A DNA stretch of 5,009 nt. It comes from Acinetobacter wuhouensis (lineage in GTDB: Bacteria > Pseudomonadota > Gammaproteobacteria > Pseudomonadales > Moraxellaceae). Within the stretch, counting starts at the first letter, position 1; the number at the start of each line of letters is the position of its first letter. Positions 1 through 3,975 of the stretch are shown piece by piece. The stretch is from positions 1 through 5,009 of the forward strand of contig NZ_CP031715.1 in NCBI RefSeq assembly GCF_001696605.3, read 5' to 3'. The translations under genes and the position numbers were made by a program. The notes below the pieces were generated by a model that was not told the origin of the DNA, did no database searches, and worked only from the letters and a program-made list of their open reading frames with translations.

Positions 1-149
1 TTTTCAAGTCTAGAATTGTCATACTCTAGACTTCTAGTATTATTTTCTATACGACCCAGATTTGTTGATAATATTGAAAGAAAAATGATACCGAAAATAA
101 CAGTATAAATTGCTTTATATCTTCTTAGGTGATCTTCTAGGCGTTGCAT
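1..149 (-). CDS. Small single-pass membrane protein of the mob operon, N-terminal part (cut by window edge)
   Basis: Begins at ATG 149-147 and stays open through position 1, giving 49 codons plus two bases. Residues about 13-31 (YKAIYTVIFGIIFLSILST) form one clear transmembrane helix after a basic N-terminus with Arg-Arg-Tyr-Lys, so the N-terminus is probably cytoplasmic. If the window is circular, the frame continues at 5009 through a codon split across the junction (Lys) and ends at 4943, giving 71 residues with a charged, heptad-like tail. The frame is open for 16 more codons upstream (including FFEILKPKWIKY) back to a TAA, but no standard start occurs there. The Shine-Dalgarno is weak (GGA about 9 bases upstream). 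It lies between oriT and mobA and is translationally coupled to mobA, so a role in mobilization is inferred. I do not recognise the family. Confidence 0.72.
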   Translation of the reverse strand, partial: MQRLEDHLRRYKAIYTVIFGIIFLSILSTNLGRIENNTRSLEYDNSRLE

Positions 150-171
150 ATATTTAATCCATTTTGGTTTT

Positions 172-190
172 AAAATTTCGAAGAAATTTT
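172..190. repeat. Perfect inverted repeat 1 of the oriT leader
   Basis: Arms AAAATTTC (172-179) and GAAATTTT (183-190) flank a three-base centre GAA. It is the first of three perfect inverted repeats in a row before the nic core. It lies just upstream of the 71-residue mob-operon gene on the minus strand, so it could be an operator for that operon or part of an extended oriT. Confidence 0.7.
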
Positions 191-195
191 GGGGT

Positions 196-212
196 TAAGG
201 GGATTCCCCTTA
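196..212. repeat. Perfect inverted repeat 2 of the oriT leader
   Basis: Arms TAAGGGGA (196-203) and TCCCCTTA (205-212) flank one central base. It is G+C-rich in its core, unlike its surroundings. Its position between the mob-operon start and the oriT hairpin suggests a protein-binding site, with MobC or a Mob repressor as candidates. This is inference from position only. Confidence 0.7.
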
Positions 213-222
213 CGCAAACTTT

Positions 223-256
223 GACTTGGATGAAATCCAAGTCGTAAGTGCGCATT
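223..256 (+). other. oriT: Origin of transfer (oriT), RSF1010/MobQ type
   Basis: A perfect 9-bp inverted repeat, GACTTGGAT (223-231) and ATCCAAGTC (235-243) with GAA between, is followed at once by GTAAGTGCGC (244-253). The nic core of RSF1010/R1162 has the same plan: an inverted repeat, then TAAGTGCG, with cleavage after that G. By analogy MobA would cut this strand between 252 and 253 and attach to the 5' end. The site lies between mobC and, once the ends are joined, the mobA operon on the other strand, which is the RSF1010 arrangement. The core match is seen directly; the exact nick is inferred. Confidence 0.9.
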
Positions 257-286
257 TCATGAAAAACACGATAGCATATAGCTCGC

Positions 287-315
287 TTGAATTCCAATTC
301 ATAGAGCCTTATGCT
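287..315 (+). promoter_or_regulatory. Probable sigma70 promoter of mobC
   Basis: TTGAAT (287-292) and TATGCT (310-315) are separated by 17 bases, the ideal spacing, and would start transcription near 322. That is upstream of ATG 349 but after the alternative GTG at 319, so it favours the ATG start. Short inverted repeats overlap it: GAATT/AATTC at 289-300, and GCATA 274-278 with TATGC 310-314. These could let a Mob protein control it, as Mob proteins near oriT often do. Confidence 0.55.
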
Positions 316-348
316 TGAGTGGTTTTCTATATCCCGAAATTGGACGTT

Positions 349-621
349 ATGACAAAATCAACTGAAAATATTGAAAAGAAAATTGAAGCCCAGTTAGAGA
401 AGCTGAAACAGTTAAAGGCTCAGAAACAGGCTATTGAAGCAAGAGAAAGAACAAAGCAAAAGGAACAGGAAAGAAAGGACGATACTAGACGTAAAATTTT
501 GCTCGGTTCTTACTTGATTAAAAAGATGAATGACAATGAAGCCAATAAAGAAAAAATACTGACTGAACTGAATGAGTATTTAACAGAAGATCGAGATAGA
601 AAATTATTTGGGCTTCAATAA
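349..621 (+). CDS. mobC: Mobilization accessory protein MobC (RSF1010 type)
   Basis: A 90-residue protein that should bind at oriT and help the relaxase open and nick the duplex. From the chosen ATG it starts MTKSTENIEKK, then has a long highly charged coiled coil (about residues 8-47, rich in Lys, Gln and Glu). The core ERKDDTRRKILLG and the tail EYLTEDRDRKLFGLQ closely match what I recall of RSF1010 MobC, a protein of about 94 residues with ERKNETRRKVLVG and YLERDHDRALFGLP. The frame is open back to GTG 319, but ATG 349 is preferred because it has a GGA just upstream, fits the usual family length and lies after the predicted transcription start. The gene points away from oriT, as in RSF1010. 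It ends three bases from the stop of the convergent gene on the other strand. Confidence 0.9.
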   Translation: MTKSTENIEKKIEAQLEKLKQLKAQKQAIEARERTKQKEQERKDDTRRKILLGSYLIKKMNDNEANKEKILTELNEYLTEDRDRKLFGLQ

Positions 622-624
622 ATA

Positions 625-1269
625 CTATTTTAATTCTTTTGGAACATCTTTTAATTTAACAAAGTACATTTGGTTGTTGATATGACTGTGTAAATCAGGC
701 TCAACAGTCATTATTAATGGCATTGTTCTTTCTTCTCCGAATATATCTCTATAAGTTACTGAAAAGAAAAAATCTGTACTCTTAATAGCCCAATACTCAC
801 TTCGTGTCACAAATTCAAAAGTTATGTTCTCTGCCTCATTATTGATTAAAAATGTTATTTCATTTGGTAGTATTACATCTTCAATCATTGGATGGTTTTC
901 AAAATTATCAATTTTGGAAAAAGATAGATGCTTTGCTATTTTCCCAATGTTTTCCATAGAAAAAGTATATTGGTATCCATATGTTATATAGCCTACATCG
1001 TTGGTAGTTGTTTTGCCTTGCGCTACTTCTTTAAATAGAAAACTAGGTTGTCTTTCTAATAGTTCTTTACGTTCTTTTTGTTCGGACTCTTTTTTTGATT
1101 TTTGATAGGTCATCTGCGTGAATTTCAAGCTCCATAAAGCTAGACAAATAGTTATCATATTAAAAAAAGACTGTATTGAAAAATCTTTAAAATCAAATAA
1201 ATAAGATAAATTAAGAATTAGTGCGGCTATTAGTATAAGTATAAATATCCGCGCATAATTATTTTTCAT
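625..1269 (-). CDS. Two-span membrane protein of unknown function in the rep operon
   Basis: A 214-residue protein I do not recognise. Two hydrophobic helices lie at about residues 7-25 (IFILILIAALILNLSYLF) and 34-52, then a very charged linker at 56-73 (KSKKESEQKERKE), so the remaining 140 residues are probably a cytoplasmic domain. That domain looks beta-rich, with alternating hydrophobic strands, a SMENIGKIAKHLSF segment and VTYRDIFGEERTM near the end. Similar 'N-I-G-x-x-A' and 'Y-x-D-x-x-G' patterns occur in Ig-like membrane-anchored hypothetical proteins, but I cannot name a family. Its ATG overlaps the rep stop in ATGA, so it is probably translated from the rep transcript. On many related Acinetobacter plasmids this slot carries a small DNA-binding replication gene; no helix-turn-helix is apparent here. 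Exclusion, anti-phage or envelope roles are possible, none shown. Confidence 0.85.
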   Translation of the reverse strand: MKNNYARIFILILIAALILNLSYLFDFKDFSIQSFFNMITICLALWSLKFTQMTYQKSKKESEQKERKELLERQPSFLFKEVAQGKTTTNDVGYITYGYQYTFSMENIGKIAKHLSFSKIDNFENHPMIEDVILPNEITFLINNEAENITFEFVTRSEYWAIKSTDFFFSVTYRDIFGEERTMPLIMTVEPDLHSHINNQMYFVKLKDVPKELK

Positions 1270-2192
1270 TTAAACCCAGCCTTGTTTAAGATTGGATAGA
1301 GTTCTCTAAACTTTTCAGGCTGTAAAAGCATTTCAGCAATACGTACCGCAAATTGCTGATAACTTTCTGTACCATATGAATACTTAGACATTTCGGGCAT
1401 TTCAGACATTTTATTTGCAAATAGATGACGTTGCGCATCGGTCATTTTGACAAAAAAATCAGGAGTATTTTGATCTTGTTTAACTTCAATCTTCGGCTGT
1501 GATTTTTGCTTAAATTTGAATGAAAACCCTGTGATTGTACGCCCTTGTTTATGTTGCTCATAAGTGGCTTTTATATCCGTATACTCATTTATCTGAGAAA
1601 TAGCTGTTTCTAATACACGGCTTTTAAAATGGTGCATACGTTGATATTCGCTATCCTCAACACCTAAATTTTTACGTAATTGTTGCAGTTCAAAAATTGG
1701 GGTTTTACCAACCTCACGCCAAGCGATTAATAATTCATAAAGTCTAGTAGCATACTTACTGGTTAGATGTGCAACTTGTTTGGCTTCATATTTTGTAAAG
1801 TGTTCTTCTAATCTAGTAATTAAAGGGACTACATCAGGTGCGAAAGTAATTTCTAGTAATGCTAGGTCATCCACATAAAAAATACGGCTAACCCAACGAG
1901 ATCGAACAATGCCTACCTTCCCTGTTCTTTTATATTCTGCTGTATAACTGAATTGTCTATTAAATAGATTGTTTACAGCTTCTTTTAGGGCTTTATAGGA
2001 TGCATCTGTTGATACATTGAATAGCTTAGCATAGTCACTAGCATGTATTTCTAGCTTGCTATCTGCCGTGATTCCTTGTCCTAGTTCCCTTGCATTAATT
2101 ATCGCAAGCATGATTAAACGCTGTTCTGTAAGTTCTAAATTATAACTAGCGTTTATTAATGCATTATCTTTCACAACTAAACCATTCTTCAT
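1266..2192 (-). CDS. repB: Replication initiator of the Rep_3 family (RepB-like)
   Basis: A 308-residue initiator that binds the adjacent iterons, opens oriV and recruits host replication proteins. The N-terminus, with LVVKDNALINASYNLELTEQ and then RLIMLAIINARE, is the hallmark opening of Acinetobacter Rep_3 proteins. It belongs to the first winged helix (about 8-130, including FNVSTDASYKALKEAVNNL and a YTAEYKRTGKVGIVRSRWVS strand region). The second winged helix, which normally contacts iteron DNA, spans about 135-235: KYEAKQVAHLTSKYATRLYELL, FELQQLRKNLGV, and YTDIKATYEQHKQGRTITGFSFKFK. A C-terminal tail of about 75 residues follows. The length fits the family. ATG 2192 has no visible Shine-Dalgarno, so initiation may be weak, which would suit a dosage-controlled initiator. 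The stop overlaps the next gene's start in ATGA. Confidence 0.95.
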   Translation of the reverse strand: MKNGLVVKDNALINASYNLELTEQRLIMLAIINARELGQGITADSKLEIHASDYAKLFNVSTDASYKALKEAVNNLFNRQFSYTAEYKRTGKVGIVRSRWVSRIFYVDDLALLEITFAPDVVPLITRLEEHFTKYEAKQVAHLTSKYATRLYELLIAWREVGKTPIFELQQLRKNLGVEDSEYQRMHHFKSRVLETAISQINEYTDIKATYEQHKQGRTITGFSFKFKQKSQPKIEVKQDQNTPDFFVKMTDAQRHLFANKMSEMPEMSKYSYGTESYQQFAVRIAEMLLQPEKFRELYPILNKAGFK

Positions 2193-2215
2193 ATTAAATA
2201 CACGTTATTATTAAT

Positions 2216-2256
2216 GTGTGTTTACACACTATATATAATATGTGTGTAAATCAAGA
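2216..2256 (-). promoter_or_regulatory. Putative rep promoter and autoregulatory operator
   Basis: Perfect 9-bp inverted arms TTTACACAC (2221-2229) and GTGTGTAAA (2242-2250) surround a 12-bp A+T spacer. A second, tighter repeat GTGTGT-TT-ACACAC lies at 2216-2229. The right arm sits in ATATGTGTGTAAAT (2238-2251), which resembles half of an iteron. On the minus strand TTGATT (2254-2249) and TATAGT (2233-2228), 15 bases apart, could be the rep promoter, so bound protein would block it. In other Rep_3 plasmids such as pPS10, Rep dimers repress rep through inverted half-iterons, and the same is inferred here. The repeats are certain; the promoter assignment is tentative. Confidence 0.6.
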
Positions 2257-2338
2257 GAATTTGTGTGCTTATACAAGAGAATTTGTGTGCTTATACAAGA
2301 GAATTTGTGTGCTTATACAAGAGAATTTGTGTGCTTAT
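2252..2338 (+). repeat. Iteron array: four tandem 22-bp direct repeats
   Basis: Units start at 2252, 2274, 2296 and 2318. Each begins CAAGAGAATTTGTGTG and ends CTTATA. The first three are identical over 22 bp; the fourth matches for 21 and then reads C instead of A. The unit length equals two helical turns, so Rep monomers would line up on one face of the DNA. A truncated CAAG follows at 2339-2342, and a degenerate half-copy precedes the array at 2238-2251. The near-perfect identity suggests recent homogenisation or strong selection. Confidence 0.97.
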
Positions 2339-2361
2339 CAAGCTTGAAAGCCTTTATTAGC

Positions 2362-2388
2362 AATGCTTTTAGCGCATCTAAAAGCATT
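2362..2388. repeat. Perfect hairpin in the A+T-rich origin flank
   Basis: AATGCTTTTA (2362-2371) and TAAAAGCATT (2379-2388) form a 10-bp stem with loop GCGCATC. TAAAAGC recurs at 2379, 2389 and 2408, and AAAGCTTT at 2391-2398 is itself palindromic. There is no T-run right after the stem, so a terminator is unlikely. A binding site or a single-strand initiation structure next to the iterons is possible. Confidence 0.65.
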
Positions 2389-2432
2389 TAAAAGCTTTAA
2401 AAATAATTAAAAGCCTTTCGAGAGGGGAGTGC

Positions 2433-2504
2433 AAACTGCCCTAGGTACTCACTTCGTTCGTACTCTATTGAATCTCGCTACGCTCGATTCGAGGGGCAGT
2501 TTTT
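2433..2504 (+). terminator. Composite stem-loop followed by T-run, possible terminator
   Basis: AAACTGCCC (2433-2441) pairs with GGGCAGTTT (2494-2502), and the right arm runs into five T (2500-2504). The 52-base interior holds a smaller stem, GAATC/GATTC at 2470-2490, and the near-repeats ACTTCGTTCG and CTCGCTACGCTCG. A strong outer stem with a T-run fits a rho-independent terminator on the plus strand, although the loop is unusually large and no plus-strand gene ends here. It may insulate oriV or end a small RNA. Confidence 0.4.
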
Positions 2505-2526
2505 CGTTAATTTTGTTTGTGAAATC

Positions 2527-2582
2527 TAAAAGCAAAAGCAACTATGAATTCGCTTCGCTCATGTTTTTTTAAAAGCAAAAGC
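2527..2582. repeat. Pair of 13-bp direct repeats TAAAAGCAAAAGC
   Basis: Exact copies lie at 2527-2539 and 2570-2582, with start points 43 bp apart. Between them is TCGCTTCGCTC, a short tandem resembling others at 2474-2486 and 2452-2460. The repeats extend the TAAAAGC family seen beside the iterons. No coding potential is apparent. Function unknown. Confidence 0.6.
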
Positions 2583-2643
2583 TCCAAAGTTCGCACCCAT
2601 TCGGGATGCTCTGTACTTACCGTTTTTTATGGATAGGGAGCTT
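2579..2643. other. Non-coding spacer with a possible structured element
   Basis: The stretch from 2505 to 2754 has no convincing gene. Within it, AAGCTCC (2579-2585) can pair with GGAGCTT (2637-2643) around an inner imperfect hairpin, GCACCC-ATTC-GGGATGC. Two tiny plus-strand frames cross it: 30 codons from ATG 2545 and 21 from ATG 2629. They lack ribosome binding sites and a family I can name with confidence. The sequence has the feel of a conserved Acinetobacter plasmid spacer, but that is recall, not evidence. Confidence 0.3.
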
Positions 2644-2722
2644 GTAATCAGAGAAAAGACGGGCAAAATTTTAATAATGCTTGATCGCTCGTAGACACTC
2701 GCTCTGTTAAAGTAGTCAATAA

Positions 2723-2746
2723 TTTATAAAAATCAGTCAGATTGGA
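2723..2746 (+). promoter_or_regulatory. Possible -10 and ribosome binding site for the 211-residue gene
   Basis: TATAAA (2725-2730) could be a -10 element, but no good -35 lies 16-18 bases before it. GGA at 2744-2746 is a weak Shine-Dalgarno eight bases before ATG 2755. Because the gene stands alone on its strand it needs its own promoter, which is the main reason to list this. Confidence 0.3.
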
Positions 2747-2754
2747 TTCAAACT

Positions 2755-3390
2755 ATGAGTTTTAGAATTAGAGGTGGAAAATCTTTAGGTGGAGTTTCAT
2801 TTTCATTTGGGAAAACTTTAACAAATAAGCCATCAGCTAAAGAAATTAAAGATAAGGAATTTAAGAATTTCCTTGTGAAATCATCATCTGATTTAAATGA
2901 ATGCGTTTTTTCATTCATTAGGCTACATGGATATGATCCAAAAATAATCCAAAAAAACTCTATTGATCTTGATGAACTATTTATAGGATTGGAATCTTTT
3001 GAAAATTTTAAAAAACTATCCTTAAGTGCAAAAGATACAATTGAAAAGGTAATCTATTCTGGCGATACAGGTATAAAAGGGAAGCGTGATATTACAGATT
3101 CTATTTTTGATCTAAAGTCATTTATTAAAAGTATTCCATCGACTTATCATAAACCACCACAACAATTTGAGTATTTAAAAAACCCTAATCTATCAATTCC
3201 TAATCAATTTAAGTCTTCTGCTGAAATCAAATTTGATAAAACAAAAAACATACTATTATGGATTGGGATATTCTTTATGCCTTATATTTTTTCATGGTTC
3301 ACTTTAAGGAGTAATTTCACTAAAAAACAAAGAATTATTGCTTTTTGCTGGATGGTTTTTGTAGTTATTTTAATTTCGAGTAATAAATAA
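2755..3390 (+). CDS. C-terminally membrane-anchored protein of unknown function
   Basis: A 211-residue accessory protein I cannot assign. The N-terminus SFRIRGGKSLGGVSFSFGKTL is short, basic and glycine-rich, faintly like the start of DUF4236-type proteins. Residues 30-160 look like a soluble, mostly helical domain with no catalytic motif that I see. The C-terminus has two membrane helices (about 166-184 and 191-208) joined by TLRSNFTKKQR. The pattern of PYIFSWFTLR, basic residues, then AFCWM resembles a C-terminal membrane module I recall from diverse hypothetical proteins of Acinetobacter and phages, so the soluble part may be cargo on a common anchor. It is a single-gene unit, A+T-richer than mobA, facing the mob operon. 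It may be a cargo gene acting at the inner membrane. Confidence 0.85.
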   Translation: MSFRIRGGKSLGGVSFSFGKTLTNKPSAKEIKDKEFKNFLVKSSSDLNECVFSFIRLHGYDPKIIQKNSIDLDELFIGLESFENFKKLSLSAKDTIEKVIYSGDTGIKGKRDITDSIFDLKSFIKSIPSTYHKPPQQFEYLKNPNLSIPNQFKSSAEIKFDKTKNILLWIGIFFMPYIFSWFTLRSNFTKKQRIIAFCWMVFVVILISSNK

Positions 3391-3397
3391 AAATTAA

Positions 3398-3467
3398 GCC
3401 CGATTCTTTGGGATATGGCTAAAGCCGTATTTCAAAGTCGGGCAACTTTGCGACTGCCTATTTTTTT
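3398..3467 (+). terminator. Long hairpin and T-run after the 211-residue gene
   Basis: GCCCGA (3398-3403) and CTTTG (3406-3410) pair with CAAAG (3433-3437) and TCGGGC (3438-3443). The inside is closed by ATATGGCT (3413-3420) with AGCCGTAT (3423-3430), which has one wobble pair. A shorter alternative, AGTCG (3436-3440) with CGACT (3451-3455), is followed by seven T at 3461-3467. The second, or a combination, could act as a rho-independent terminator starting eight bases past the stop at 3390. The two structures share bases and exclude each other. Confidence 0.5.
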
Positions 3468-3504
3468 GGTCGTGACCAAGAACAGAGCAAAGTACCGACC
3501 AAAA
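3464..3504. repeat. Inverted repeat at the end of the mob operon
   Basis: TTTTGGTCG (3464-3472) and CGACCAAAA (3496-3504) form 9-bp arms, and a nested TTGGTC-GT-GACCAA lies at 3466-3479. The right arm abuts the stop codon of the 156-residue gene (3505-3507). On the minus strand the stem is followed by A rather than T, so it is not a standard intrinsic terminator for the mob transcript. It may protect the RNA 3' end or help bidirectional termination. Confidence 0.5.
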
Positions 3505-3975
3505 TTATTTAGGGTCAATCACACAATAATCTTTATTTTCACCGTATCCACATTTTTTAGTCATAACTTTGACGCATGTCTGACCACCACATTTAGATAT
3601 ATCTAGGCTGTACTGCTTGAGATTATTTACTTCCGATCTACGTTGTTGAATTTCGTCCATGCTTGGGACGAATAGGAATAACGCCAAAAATAAGATGATG
3701 ACTAAACCGATAAAGGCGCTGGCGTATACCATGATGAATTGGGTGTTCAGACGGCTTGTTGCCTTGTCGAGTTCCTGAATACGGCTCTTTAATGCGCCTA
3801 TGGCTTGTTTATTGGTGTCCTGTAGCGATTTCTCCGCCTTATCTAGCACACCTGTAGCAACTTGACTGTAAAACTGCTCTAATCGCTTGTTATCGTCTGC
3901 TATGGCTTCTCTATATTCCTTCATGGATGCCAATAAAATATATAACTGGTCATCTAGATCATTTTGATTACTCAT
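3505..3975 (-). CDS. Mobilization-operon membrane protein with cysteine-containing C-terminus
   Basis: A 156-residue protein encoded right after mobA, sharing ATGA with its stop. Residues 1-79 are charged and helical (DNKRLEQFYSQ, ALKSRIQELDKATSRLNTQF), consistent with a coiled coil. Residues about 80-103 (FIMVYASAFIGLVIILFLALFLF) are one strong membrane helix. The last 53 residues contain Cys129, Cys134, Cys142 and Cys151, two of them in CGGQTC. No signal peptide is present. With the N-terminus inside, the cysteine part would be periplasmic and could form two disulfides. RSF1010 MobB is also a membrane-linked helper of MobA, but lies inside mobA in another frame; equivalence is not shown. 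A relaxosome-to-membrane linker is the best guess. Confidence 0.87.
   Translation of the reverse strand: MSNQNDLDDQLYILLASMKEYREAIADDNKRLEQFYSQVATGVLDKAEKSLQDTNKQAIGALKSRIQELDKATSRLNTQFIMVYASAFIGLVIILFLALFLFVPSMDEIQQRRSEVNNLKQYSLDISKCGGQTCVKVMTKKCGYGENKDYCVIDPK

Larger units (their letters stand above)
2216..2420. other. oriV: Vegetative replication origin (oriV)
   Basis: The operator repeats, the four iterons and an A+T-rich flank at about 2341-2420 together make an iteron-type origin directly upstream of the initiator gene. The flank holds several TAAAAGC motifs and a hairpin and is the likeliest unwinding region. No consensus DnaA box (TTATCCACA) was found. The exact limits are inferred. 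Confidence 0.8.

Noticed and set aside
319..348. GTG 319 as the start of mobC
   Set aside because: The predicted promoter would start transcription near 322, the ten extra residues have no counterpart in MobC as I recall it, and ATG 349 has a nearby GGA.
2252..2338. CRISPR array
   Set aside because: The repeats are directly adjacent with no spacers, and they sit upstream of a Rep gene, so they are iterons.
2545..2694. Two small plus-strand peptides, 30 codons from 2545 and 21 codons from 2629
   Set aside because: They have no Shine-Dalgarno, lie in repeat-rich DNA, and stop codons separate them. I treat the region as non-coding.
2216..2754. XerC/XerD recombination (pdif) sites, common on Acinetobacter plasmids
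   Set aside because: I looked in this spacer and in 3391-3510 for the ATTTAACATAA/TTATGTTAAAT-type half sites and found none.
3543..3551. GTATCCACA resembling a DnaA box
   Set aside because: It has one mismatch to the consensus, sits inside a coding gene and is far from the iterons, so chance is likelier.
3415..3606. Plus-strand open frame of 63 codons
   Set aside because: It lies across the hairpin-rich spacer and the 3' end of the opposite-strand mob-operon gene, has no ribosome binding site, and its translation looks like reverse-frame noise.
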